A stretch of 64,000 nt of DNA from Ciborinia camelliae. Its lineage: Eukaryota; Ascomycota; Leotiomycetes; Helotiales; Sclerotiniaceae. Every line of letters begins with the position of its first letter. Positions within the stretch are counted from its first letter, which is position 1. The stretch covers positions 714,270-778,269 of the forward strand of contig JANPYM010000015.1 of assembly GCA_025890175.1 (NCBI GenBank), written 5' to 3'. The notes under the pieces are model-generated. The model was not told the DNA's origin and did not search any database. It saw only the letters and a program-made list of their open reading frames with translations. The position numbers were made by a program, and so were the translations under genes. Below are positions 1-11,241 of the stretch, one piece after another.

Positions 1-2
1 CA

Positions 3-543
3 AGATATGGGAATAGTCCAACCATCTCACCAAAGCCTATTTTCGCTTTAGATCCGACGAATGCATACCAAATCACCATAGCCAGTCCCTACTACTGGAT
101 CTACTTCCTCCCCTTCACTGCCTTTCCAATAGGTCTCTTGACTGGAATATGGGTGGCTACCTATTGGTAAGATTACAAGTCCCGCGACGAAGATGCAGAA
201 ATGAATATGCGAGCTAAGGTTCTCCGGGACCCCTAAAGTGCACAACCCAGAGCAGCGAGCCGAGCGAGTTGTGTATCTCTGTTTCTTCGCCGTGGTAGAT
301 TCCACCAACCCAGAAAAATGCGGCGTCATCAGAAAACACGATGACTTCAACACAATGGAATTAGTGCAGCATTTAGAAGAACGAATCAAGGAATCCGGCA
401 AAGGACTTGATCCTGGGATTGGAATCGGAAGCCGGAGCTTTGTACTTTTGACCAAAATGAAGGAAAAGCGATTTGTGAAAATAATGAAGAAAAATGTTGA
501 GGGATGGACGGAGGTTGAATGTTATAAGTGGTCTAGTACTTGA
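3..543 (+). CDS. Unrecognised protein, 3' part only
   Basis: The reading frame is open from the left edge, so the 5' end lies outside the window. Two exons are supported: 3-166 and 219-543. The 52-bp intron between them has donor GTAAGA and acceptor CTAAG, and removing it joins the frames exactly. The first exon ends in a hydrophobic stretch (SPYYWIYFLPFTAFPIGLL), probably a membrane segment. The second exon is a soluble, charged tail of about 108 residues rich in Lys and Glu, ending in KWSST. I do not recognise the family and assign no function. It converges on the citrate-lyase-like gene, with about 100 bp between the two stop codons. Confidence that it is coding is fair, because an intron at a good splice site connects two protein-like frames. 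The true start and total length cannot be judged. Confidence 0.5.
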
Positions 544-640
544 GAAAGATTCGAATGAGGAATATTCCTCATTAGTCAATAAGGGGTTGAAACAAATATT
601 GAACTGTTTGTCGTATCACATTAACAACACACGTCATGCA

Positions 641-1771
641 TCACTCCGGCTCCTGGTCCTTCCATTTCTCCCTCATAGCCTCAACATCAAATCCACACAA
701 TTGCGCCCTCTTAACCACCTCTCTTGCTTTTCCCGTCACCGGCGCATCTATCATCTTATTGTCCAACGTCCACGCCCCTTTCCCTTTCTTCTCAGCCTTC
801 TCATCCGCAACCACTACTCGTATACCCCACTCTACTTCTTTCTCTCCTGGCGCAAATGCTTTCTGAACAATATCCACTTGGGAGGGGTGTATACATTGCT
901 TTCCATTAAATCCAAGGCCTTTCCCTTGAAGAGATTCTTCTTCTAATCGTGTTTGCCCCTCGCTTCCTCGATAAGAAGTACACACCAGGTCGATGGTGGA
1001 CGGGATATTGAATGCTCGGGCACAGGTTGCTATATGACTTCTTGCATATAAAAATTCGTCTAGACTTGGTGTTCGTGTGATACTTAAATCTAATGAGAAA
1101 TCCTCGGCCGCGAAGATTAACCCATGTAGATAGGGAGACGCTTGACAGATTGATGAGAGATTGATGAGAGACTGGGCTGATTCTATGAGGGCTAGGATTT
1201 TTATCGGGTTTGAAGAGGGTGAAGGGGTAGATGGGTGTCGCGATGGGAGGGTGTGACGAAGAATATCGTTTATAAAGTGGAGGTCGGAGGGCGAGTTTAC
1301 TTTGGGTATTACGAGGGTATCTAAGTGTTGACTTTTGAGGACTTGGGTAAGATCTTGTAGCGCGAGGCCTGATGATACGGAGTTGATTCGTACGGCCAGC
1401 CTACCACATAGGGTTGTAGAATTAGTATATTTTCTCGACTCTTGAAGAGAGTATTATATGTAATGTTTGCATGAGAGAAATATCCGCAAAAGACATACTC
1501 TCCTACATCTTTCGGTCTTTCACCTCTCAGAAAATCCACTATATTGCTCCTCGCCATCTCCTTATTCGCCAACGTCACCGAGTCCTCCAAGTCATACGCG
1601 ATAGAATCGACTTTGAGTCCTCGGGACTTCTCCAAGAACTTGGGCGAGGATGATGGCACTTATTCGAAGGTTAGCTGCCCATGGGGGAGCTTCCGCGCAT
1701 GATGTTCAAATGGATAGCATACCATAAAGGAGAGCCCTTCGAAGGACAGATGCTGCCGCGTTCCGTGACAT
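641..1771 (-). CDS. Citrate lyase beta subunit-like protein (CLYBL / HpcH-HpaI aldolase family)
   Basis: Three exons (1771-1723, 1658-1499, 1400-641) give 322 residues. Exon 1 supplies MSRNAAASVLRRALLY and the first splice completes YVPSSSPKFLEKS, the usual start of this family. Next come the DSIAYDLEDSV metal/substrate strand, LAVRINSVSSGLA after the second intron, IPKVNSPSDL, LALIESAQSLINL, GLIFAAEDFSLDL and GKQCIHPSQVD near the C terminus. These are the conserved blocks of CitE-like TIM-barrel aldolases that act on acyl-CoA thioesters such as citramalyl-CoA. The Arg-rich, Ala-rich start could be a short mitochondrial presequence, as for animal CLYBL; that is inference. In raw sequence the N-terminal coding looks frameshifted near 1660, but a 64-bp intron (donor GTATGC, branch GCTAAC, acceptor AATAAG) explains it, so the gene appears intact. 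The exact substrate is not evident. Confidence 0.85.
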
Positions 1772-2834
1772 TGCTACATAAAGTATGAGGGTCAATTGGA
1801 TGTTGAGATAGCTGGAGGCTGGAGGCTGGAGAACTTCAATGTTTCAAAATCGGTGGAGCTTTCGATTGATGTTGAACCTCGGTACCCCACACTCACTAAC
1901 CGGGCTAGCTTTAATTTTTCGCGCGTAATAAGTGCACAGGCCAGCCACCGCTTTCAAGGTAGCATTCCTTTCCCATATATCTTCGACCCTTCTATTATCA
2001 CAATAATAAAATTTCTTCAAAATCGGATTCTATTGGGAGAAATAAAAGTCTGAATACGACTTGCTCTAGTCGCCATCACCCTTGAAGCAATGTCCGCCGG
2101 TGCTCTGCTTTAATACACCACGATGCAGCCAATCAAAAAGACCCCTTTGCCATACGTAGCATAGCTCCTACCTAGCTACACTGCGATCTAATTACATGTC
2201 GACTGAATAGCCTAATAAAGTTATCTGCATTCCGAGATACGTAGTTCCAGTAGGCTGATTTGTATTGGGATAATCTGGTTTCTGGTGTACATCGAACTGT
2301 GTATATTTAGTTTTAATGGTTTCAAAGGACTTCGAAAGTTCGAAACTAGTTCAGATAATTTACCAATCACTCATTCCTAGATTCAACACATGCTCATTTT
2401 GCATCCAGTCTAATTGTTTCCGCTTCTAGAACCACTTGATTTATCTGGAGAAGAGAAGGTTGCAATTTGCAGGATGCTGCGGGGTTCAATCAAATGCATC
2501 ATCAGCTGAATCTGGAAGGTTGCAATACTATCCACAGCCATTATTTTAATCACAATACCAATTAAAAAACCATGCATTGTGCAATTTCAGATTGTTGATC
2601 CATTACGGTTGGTCCCAGGAGTTTGGTACTCGAATCCTTTGCACAAAACAAGTTTCATTCTCTAACAGGCCCTTCGTTTGCATCTGTACGATTAGTGATG
2701 TGCAAAATCATTACAGCAACTGATAATCTTAGGTATTGGAAAAGTTTTCCACAGTAATATATTTATTCATCTATTTCCAGTTTCCAGTGCCCAGCTGTCC
2801 TTGACTCGCCTAGATTTGACCTTGCGGAAGCAAC
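1772..2834. other. Intergenic, divergent promoter region
   Basis: About 1.06 kb lies between two divergently transcribed genes. It is AT-rich and has only short open frames with no protein-like composition. It must hold the promoters of the CLYBL-like gene and of the ATPase gene. I saw no repeat array or RNA gene. Confidence 0.6.
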
Positions 2835-5800
2835 ATGCAAACCTATTCTCCAGAACAGCTCGAGGAAGCCGGGAAGTTTATCAACAAGTTGAAGATTGAC
2901 AATGGAGGAATTACAAGAGAGGATCGAGAATGGCTAGAGCGAAAAAGGCCCGATGTCCTGAAATCATTCGATAATATCCGCCGGCAACTCGGAGCCTCGA
3001 CTCAAATGTTTGTCTTCTGAACCTCAGATGCTGTTACTGTTGGGTTGCTTGGAATCATGTTTGCTAAGTTTTTACAGTTTGGCTGAACAGCTTTATCAAA
3101 AGTCTACCCGCTTTGTCTACGAGCTCATCCAAAATGCGGAAGACAACAAGTATACAATCGCAACAGAGTCACCTTGTTTGTCTTTCACTCTCCAACCGGG
3201 TCGAGTTATCATAGATTCCAATGAAGATGGTTTTACTCAGAGGGACATCAAAGCCATCTGCTCTATCGGCGAAAGCACCAAAGCCTCCATTCAAGGTTAT
3301 ATTGGGGAAAAGGGCATCGGTTTCAAGTCCGTTTTCAACGTTGCTCATAAAGTCCACATCCAGTCTGGACCTTACTCTTTTGCGTTTGAATATCGCAAAG
3401 GAGATCGTGCTGATAATGGGCTTGGCATGGTTACACCGATAAATGAGAGTCGACATGAACTTCCCGATGATGTTCGAACAAGGACGATTTTATATCTTCA
3501 TGAGGATGAGGACCAAGAAGCTCTGTGTCAAGATTTACTGAAATTGCCAGACACATTGTTACTGTTTCTCAAAAAATTACAGCGACTCACTATTAAATTT
3601 GAACTTCCTGATAAGGAGATCCAAAGCATCCAGTTTTCTCTGAGCTCAAACAAGAAAGGTCGCTTTGACAATATAGTTCAGATCAAGACTGCAGTCGCAG
3701 GTACGAAAAGCTCGGTCACACTCAAGAGCTTCTGGGTCAAGAAGCGCCGCGCTGCCAACCTCCCTGCAGACTCCGCTCGCCATGACATTCATGAAGCTGA
3801 AGTTGTCCTGGCCTTTCCTATTGACGAAAATGACGCACCAGTTATTGAAACCCAAGATGTTTTTGCGTTTCTTCCCTTGAGAAAAGTCGGATACAAGGTT
3901 AGTCATCCTCACGAATTTCTACTAGTTGAAGGCTCAACGTAACTCAAACAATCAGTTCCTTATACAATCCGATTTCATCACCAAAGCCAGCCGAGAAGAT
4001 ATTGTAAATTCTGCTTGGAACAAAAGATTACTCGAGGAGGTAGTCACAACATTTCGCAACGCAATCGATGGGCCCAATGGGTTTCTTGAGCACGATACAC
4101 TTCGATATAGCTGGGTCAGATATATACCTACACACTTTATCGCAGATGACTTTTGGGGACCCCTACAAGACCATTTATTTAAGGAACTTCGCACAGCTAA
4201 ATTGTTTTACTCCATGGATGTGGATGAATCTTGCTGGGCACCCAATCAACTGCGAATTCTAGAAAAGAAATTCCAAGACGAACATGGAAAACCTCTAGTC
4301 TTAGATCTTATCTCGGGGGAAAATGCATACGTCTCGGAATTTTACGATGTGGCTGTTGATATTCCTATCTTAGTCCGGATGGGAGCATCATATCTAGACA
4401 GCTTTGGATTTTTGCAAAGACTAGAACAAGACCTCACCAAAGCCAAACACTCTCGGATGAAATCCACGCCTTCGGATAGCCACTGGCATACCCAGGTAGC
4501 AAGTCTCTTAATGGATATATGTCAGGTTGATAATGCAAAAAAGGAAATGCAGAAGTTGAACATCATACCCCTTGACAATGGGAATTGGGCTCGTCCACTC
4601 AATGCGAGTATATTTTTCCCGATGTCGGGGGGTATTGTCATTCCGAAAGATCTACCCCTGAACTTGGTTGATAGTAAAGCGCTTGAAAATTCAAGTAGGA
4701 TAAAGCTCTTCTCACAACTTGGAGTGACAGTATGTTCACCAAGACGAATATTCCCTCTCATTCAGCAGCGATATCCCTCCGGAGGAAAAGGTTTCCAGCA
4801 AACAGATCTCCTGCATGATATCAAGTTCCTTTTCTGGCACCATGGAGAGCTCCCAGCTAGTAATTACCCAATAAAAATGTGGTTATCTAATGGCAAAAGC
4901 GATTTTGTAGGTTCCATCCAACAGGGGGGTTGGATTTATTGTCCTAAATCCGACAACGAATACGCAGTAGTCAACTTGTTTGGATTGTGTGTGCCGGTCG
5001 AACTAAGAAACTCTAATATTATCAGCTACGTTGCGCCAAAATACTACGAAGCTCTTGAATCCTGTGGCGTTCGAAATAAACGCACTGGAATTGAATGGTT
5101 CCGGTCTCTTGGAATCAAAGAGACTCCACAACTCCGTCGTAGAAGCTTTGGAAGCGAATCTTTGAGTCCGTCTGCAGAACTTAAGCACATTGCGGAAAAC
5201 CTTCCAAAATTCCTCCTTGGAGTACTGCAGGCAAATTGGACACAGTACATCAAGTCAGAAGAATGGGATGCCTTCTTTAAAGAAAAGAAAGTTCCCATAC
5301 TTCCTTCGTCGACAATGATGCAACTAAAAACAACATATTTACCATTACCAAAGCTCAAGGCTATTGCTTCAAGTCTGGAGCTAGAAGAATCTTTTGGCTT
5401 TTTACAAGAGTTAGATGGTATATCTGATGTCGATTTTAACAAATGGGAATTCCTGAAACGATTCGGGGTTGGGGTGGATGAGGATGTTTCGTTTTGGCTG
5501 ACGTTGCTGAAACTAGCCCAACAGAAAATTTCACCCAGCCCCCATGTTGTCTTCAAAATATACTCACACCTACAGAACTATGACAACGAGTCAGATATCA
5601 CAAAAATCAAGTGAGTCACTCTGTCCTAGAATTATCCTAGCATAATCTGACCAACAATTAGGAAAAGCTTCGAATCCCACATGGTGTTTGTTCCCATCGC
5701 CAATTCTGGAGGTGTGTGGGTGTGGATAATTATTAGTTCGTGTGTATGGAATGGCCCTGAGTGGTTTGAATATTTTCCTCGCCTTCAATCTATCAAAGAG

Positions 5801-8051
5801 TATTGGAGACTACAAGCTTTTTTTGTAAATACTCTCGAAGTTTCGGATGCCACATTATACCATTTTCTGGATTACCTGAATGATATTAAAGTATTACACA
5901 AATACAATACCAACGAAGAGGAAGCAAAGATTTCCTTGTTATATGGTAAGTTCAATGAATTAACTAAGGAAGGTACAAGTATCGAAGAGACCACAACACT
6001 AAGGTATGTATTTTAGACACCAGATCAAAAGATTTATTACTGATCGAACAGATCGCGGATCGAGAATCTCAGACTTCTTTACTACCCTCCAAACAAGTCA
6101 TGGCATGCCCCATCATCCTGCATTTGGGCACCAGATGAGATTCAGCTCCCGGAGAAGATTTCCATTGCCACCGAATACAAAACGCAACGCATTTTCTTTC
6201 AGAAAGTGTTAGGAATTAGGAAGCCAGACGTTGAAATGCATATTCTTGCACTCCAGAAACACGCTCTCGAGGATCCCGACAAGAAAAGTATCCTGGGCGA
6301 GTTGAAAAACATCTGTGCGCTCAATCCGGTCGGGTCTGTACTACGAGCCAAACTTTCCCAATGCAAGTTCTTGCCAGTATACCGTCCGTCAGAAGGAATT
6401 GAATGGATGGACAGCAGTGATAGTTTTGCAATCGTCGATCGTAAAGAGTACGGTGACATTTTCAAAAACAAGATAAATATGCTTGACTTTTCACTAGAGG
6501 AAGTTCATTCCATAAATATAATACTGGTTGGCCTTGGGCTTGAAGAAAGATACATATCAAGAGCTGTTAAGGAAGAGACCAAGATCGGAAATGGGCTACT
6601 AAACGATACACTCACGAAGGATTTAAGAAGAAAGGCTTATGGCATTTGCCGGTGAGTTATGTGTTATCGGGGCGTGCCGCGTTCCAGACATTCATTTTCT
6701 GACCTGTAATTCAAGGTATGCCGCCCATTACGGAAGTAATGATGTTATCTCTGCCTACGGCTTACTGCAGACTCTTGAAGTCTTCACCAGCGACAGTATT
6801 ACCAAGGAGGTTTCCATCGTTCAGAATAACAATAAAACATCAATTAAGGTACACACGGCATTCTTACATATTGTACAAGATGACGATCGACTTAAACTTT
6901 ACGTTCCCAAGGAACAACGGCAAAGAGAAGTCTGTCTTTCGCGCCAGCTACCCATTGAATTGCTCAAGCACCTTGGCGTCCCTAACCTTGGCAAGGGAGC
7001 CGAATTAGGCTCTGTCATTACCGCTACTAGCTCCTTTGCCGTGGATGCGATTCTCGATTCTGATGGGATCATCCAAGTACCTGGAATCTCCCCCCCAGAA
7101 GATTATAATGAACGCAAACCAACAATGTTTGACGCTTCTGAGAATACTGTTAGTTCAGCAATTAATAGCGATTCAGACATTAAAACGTCACTCAAGTCCC
7201 AGTATCGTGCCGGGTTCTCTGCCGAGGACCATCATCTTCGAGTCGAGTCCATTGATGGGTCTCTTAGGACTCCGGCTACCTCTGGCTCATACATCCCTAG
7301 GATATCCCATGAGCAACTCCACCTCTTCAAAGAACTTCTCGACGCAGTCATTAAACAAGCCCGAAGTACCAGGGGTATTCCAACCGCTGGCAATTTTCTG
7401 ATAGCCCCCATCTCTGCTGATGCTTCTATCGAAATCGAGCCGGCTATCAGTTCGACTGTGCCTGGAGAAGGTTTGTTCAAGATTGGTGTAGCTGGAGAAT
7501 TATTTGTACGTGCGAAAATTTTGCTTGTGTCTTTTATATTCGCTAACTTAGTCAAGATGTTTGAAGTACTGAAGAACCTCGGTTTACCCCTTTTCGGCCT
7601 CGAAAATTGGAGGAGCACGATCCGACATCGAATAACTGTACATGACGAATACAAAGACATGCCTCCCTGGAGCGGTTCTGAAACTTCAGATATCGTATAT
7701 GAGGACCACGACCAAAGATTAACTGAATTGCTTGTCGCAAATAACTACTTCAGTTATGCCGGAGAATCTAATGGAAGACCAAAATTTGCACGATCTCCCA
7801 CATACTATATCGAGGTCAAAACAACACCTGGAGCACTCAATACTCCATTCTATTGTAGCCAAGGTCAATTCGATAGGATGGAAAACATGAAACTCCAAGC
7901 CCATCAATCACTGAACGAGGTTTACTTGATTGCTAGAGTTTTCAAACTTGGGGCTTCCGGTATGGGATTTAAATTGTATGTAGACCCTGCAGAATTACGG
8001 AGGAAGGGACAGCTCAGGTTCACAGCGGATAAGTATGTTATAACAACATAA
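2835..8051 (+). CDS. GHKL (HSP90-like) ATPase with C-terminal DUF3883/NOV domain, 1624 aa
   Basis: Seven exons splice in frame: 2835-3007, 3078-3897, 3956-5610, 5662-6003, 6052-6651, 6716-7505, 7557-8051. The six introns are 48-70 bp. The N terminus carries a Bergerat-fold ATPase: ELIQNAEDN (residues 73-81) is the Mg/ATP helix, DSNEDGF (104-110) the DxGxG-type box, and GYIGEKGIGFKSVF (131-144) the GxxGxG lid. This is the arrangement of sacsin and plant NO VEIN proteins. About 1,300 residues of poorly characterised middle follow. The last ~170 residues match DUF3883, with DIVYED (Asp about 1505) and YYIEVKTT (Glu 1546, Lys 1548). That D...ExK spacing is typical of PD-(D/E)xK nuclease folds, but activity is inferred only. 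The start is chosen because MQTYSPEQLEEAGKFI runs in frame into the conserved LGAST-LAEQLY block. Cellular role unknown: it could be a chaperone-like or nucleic-acid-linked ATPase. Confidence 0.88.
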
Positions 8052-8777
8052 GAATTTCTTTTGTTAGGAGATTTGGAAGGGGTTTGATTCTACTGGAGTC
8101 TAGTCGCAATGAATATGATAACTTTTCTCTTGGGCTGCTATTCGGTAGATCCCTTCCTAACAGAGGTTGTGGTTTATTAAGCCTCGAGGATAAAAAATCG
8201 TTTTGCCAATCAATCATCATCATATCAGTATTATATCGTCAGCATCATAGCATTATATCGTCAGCATCATGCCATATCATATCATCTAATATCATATCAC
8301 ATCATCAGACATATTAACCTGAGCCAGTTTGAACTACCAATTGCCGTTCCCATATCATAAATTCATCATGGCGAGGATACTTCAGAGAATGGTCTTGGAT
8401 GAGTTGAAGTCAAACATCACCAGAAAACAAATGCTCAATTAAAGCTCAACCTGAGACGAGGAGAAATTTTCTCAGACTGTACTGTACAACTTATAGCTGC
8501 TGAGTACAACGGTAGTACCGATCTTATCTGTACGTGGATTTCACAGAAAGATAAATCTGAAACGATAGTTCCCTTGCATCAATTCCGTCCCCATAAATCC
8601 GTAATTCCGTGGCACCAAAAGCTGCGATGCAGTATATATCCCCTCGCTCCTCTCTTTAATTTTTCACCTATATAGTGAATTTCATACCAAGATTCACGAT
8701 ACAAACACGCTTCCCCCCTTTGAATATTCTTGTCTTCAGCATCTATTTCGGGACTGTTGGTCCAACAATTCCTCGCC
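8052..8777. repeat. Intergenic with ATCATAT/CAGCATCAT simple repeats
   Basis: Just beyond the ATPase gene, 8214-8320 is a degenerate run of ATCATAT and TCAGCATCAT units. It includes two nearly identical copies of a segment reading ATTATATCGTCAGCATCAT. The rest, up to the GFA-domain gene, is unremarkable and would hold that gene's promoter. Confidence 0.6.
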
Positions 8778-9553
8778 ATGTTTTCCGCCGAGCCCAAAAC
8801 AACAACCCGTACTTATGAGCCCTTATCCCGGGAAATCTTGACACGAGTCGAGGAGACTTCGGCCGAGGAACGGACTACGCATGAAGGGGGCTGCCATTGT
8901 GGTGACATTACTGTTTGTCTTCTTATTTCAGATTAATCATATAGTATTGAACTTTGTGGGGGAAGGCATATGAAAAGAACCCACTAATAATAGTCAGTTC
9001 ACTGTAACACTTAAGTGGCCATTTCCAAAATATCCCGTCAATTCCTGCACTTGTTCGATATGTGTCCAGAATGGATATCTAATGGTTTATCCCATGAGGG
9101 AGGACGTGAAATTCTTCGATGGTAAGGCCATGTTCCGTCTGCAACATTTCCAAACTCTGTTTCCTCTTTCACTCCTTCTCCAACTAGACATTCATGGAAT
9201 AAGTCTAATAAAGTAACAGATTCAGAGGGAAAAATGGGCTCTTATAAATGTGGAAAGAAGACCGTAGATCATAGGTTCTGCAAAGCCTGCGGAAGTAGTA
9301 TCATGGTTGATCTGAACCGACCAACTGTCTTTGGGGAAACTGATCCTAGAAAAGATATGGTGGCCATCAATGTAAGTTTGAAATTTTTCTAAGTTTCTTC
9401 CTGTTCGATTCTGCGTGTACGCGATGGTTTGGAAAGCTTAGGGAATCAATGTGATCCGGTTTACTGACCAGAGGTGAATAGGTCCGAACCTTCAAGAACA
9501 TTGATCTTGATCAAATGAGTTATACCCATTTCGATGGGAAGAATCTCCTTTAA
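8778..9553 (+). CDS. GFA / CENP-V zinc-binding domain protein, 160 aa
   Basis: Four exons (8778-8912, 8998-9121, 9220-9371, 9482-9553) join to 160 residues. The fold is the Mss4-like zinc domain of glutathione-dependent formaldehyde-activating (GFA) and CENP-V proteins. It is shown by GGCHCGDITFTV across the first splice, then SCTCSICVQNGY, KCGKKTVDHRFCKACGSSI and a final FKNIDL-DQMSYTHFDGKNLL. The Cys pairs CxC, CxCxxC and CxxCG are the two zinc sites. The family includes GSH-formaldehyde activators and many uncharacterised fungal members, so the substrate is not known. An upstream in-frame ATG at 8730 would add 16 residues. The later ATG is preferred because the family normally begins shortly before the first Cys motif. 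The first donor is GTTTGT, a weaker donor also used by neighbouring genes. Confidence 0.85.
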
Positions 9554-10234
9554 TCCGGCATTTTTCCTCCTTGCGATACTTAAAGAAGTGGTTCCATGTG
9601 TCGGATTTTTATATAGAAATATCTTGAAAGATTTCGTCTCAAGTTAAGATAATATGACTGTCTTATCTAGAATTATCCTTTATTTGATTACTCGACTCCA
9701 TGTTAGAGATTTCCAAGAGTGTTGATAGAGATGTGGTTTTAGGAATCTATTATCAAAGTAAAACAATGAGAATTTACATCATTACCAGTTCAGGCTTAAG
9801 TTAGTATGTGTTGACAACTTTTGGAGGCAAGTGTCTGCAAATCTTATGAACGGAGAATTGATCCGTGAGGCGTAGCATATCTCATATGTGGGTTCAACCA
9901 ACAGTTATAATTCTTCTAAAAAGAGTAGAAAGAAAGAATTGCCTTTGCAACATTTCATTCTGTGTCTCAATAATACAGCAATACGTGTCAAAGACTCGGA
10001 ATTCGTTGGGTGAATCGATCAATAATATTTCATGCACTTTGAATGATCAATTATTTAGCCTTCCCAGATTTCTTCTTTTTTCTAACTCGTGTAGCAACAA
10101 TACATATAATCTTAAGTTTTTTATATAGCATTAGCTGAAGTTGACAAAGTAGAACTGCTCTCCTTTCCCGATTTGAATCTTGAATCATATAATTCATTCT
10201 TTCGAAACAAATCATCACGTACATATCAACAAAA
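9554..10234. other. Intergenic, AT-rich
   Basis: No supported gene. The only open frame over 60 codons (9865-10128) has no protein-like features. The stretch before 10235 should hold the promoter of the thioredoxin-reductase-like gene. Confidence 0.5.
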
Positions 10235-11241
10235 ATGTCCCCATTTGACGTCCTCATCATCGGCGGTGGCCCAGCAGGGTTAACCGCAGCTTCAACTCTT
10301 GCCCGTCAACTCCACACAGCAGTTGTGTTTGACTCTGGCGAATATCGCAACCTTGAAGCATCCTACATGCACATGGTCTTGACTTGGGACCACAAGAGTC
10401 CAAAGCTCTTTCGAAGTTCGGCAAGACAGGAGATCGAGAACAATTACAACACTATTAAGTTCGAGGATGTCGAGGTTATGACTGTCAAGCAGACCGAGAC
10501 TGGATTTGAGCTTGCCGATGAAAACGGAAAGACGTGGTTGGGAAAGAAACTCATCCTGGTTACTGGATCTGCAAATAATTTTCCAGAAGTTTCTGGCTAA
10601 AAGGAGTGTTGGGGGACAGGAATGTAAGTCACGGTCACCCAAAATACGTGCTTTGACTGATGAAAATAAGCTTCCATTGTCTTTTCTGCCACGGATATGA
10701 GGAACGAGACTCGCCATCTTCTGGCGTTCTCGCACTTCAATCACAAGCATGCTTTCAGATGGCAATCCACATGGCGGAGACTGCAAGTTCTATGAGTCAA
10801 AAAGTCACCATCTACACGAACGGCGCCGAGGCCCTCGGGGAAGAAATTAGTACCGTTCTCAAATCCTCGTCCAAGCCCTCCAACAAATTCGCCGTTGATT
10901 CTCGCAAGATTGCAAGCCTCGTCAAGGGAGACCAGGGAGCCGAAGTAATCTTGAACTTTGAGGATGGCACCACGAAAACTGAATCCTTTCTTACCCACAG
11001 CCCTAACACTCACACTAAAGGCCCATTTGCAGAGCAGCTTGGTTTGAAGCTTACGCAAACTGGTGATATTGATGCGCCTGCTCCGTTCTTCGCCACAAGC
11101 GTTAGAGGCGTATTTGCTGCCGGTGACTCTATCACTCCATATAAGGTGATCAATGGTGCTTTGTCGAGTGGTTGTAATGCAGCTGTCGCCGCTTCGGCCC
11201 AGCTCAGAGCGGAAGACTTGGGGCATCAACCCTTCTTTTGA
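10235..11241 (+). pseudogene. GliT-type FAD dithiol oxidoreductase with one in-frame stop
   Basis: Two exons (10235-10623, 10671-11241; 47-bp intron, donor GTAAGT) would encode 319 residues. The protein belongs to the thioredoxin-reductase-like family of GliT, which oxidises dithiols of epidithiodiketopiperazines. Seen: the FAD Rossmann motif LIIGGGPAGLTAAS at the start, redox pair CLFC (residues 133-136) in the FHCLFCHGYEERD block just after the splice, and the C-terminal FAD motif GVFAAGDSITPYK. The frame is broken only at codon 122 (10598-10600), a TAA just after EVSG, where family members normally have Tyr or another residue before the KECWGTG segment. Everything downstream stays in frame and conserved. 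This could be a recent loss of function, a sequencing error, or stop-codon readthrough. No gliotoxin- or sirodesmin-like biosynthetic genes lie nearby, so a stand-alone detoxifying role would be likely if intact. Confidence 0.8.

Noticed and set aside
1655..1665. Apparent frameshift in the CLYBL N terminus
   Set aside because: A 64-bp intron with a good donor, branch point and acceptor joins LRRALLY to VPSSSPKF in frame.
10235..11241. Secondary-metabolite cluster around the GliT-like gene
   Set aside because: Neighbours are a GFA protein and a lactone-oxidase-like enzyme; no NRPS, PKS, methyltransferase or transporter is present.
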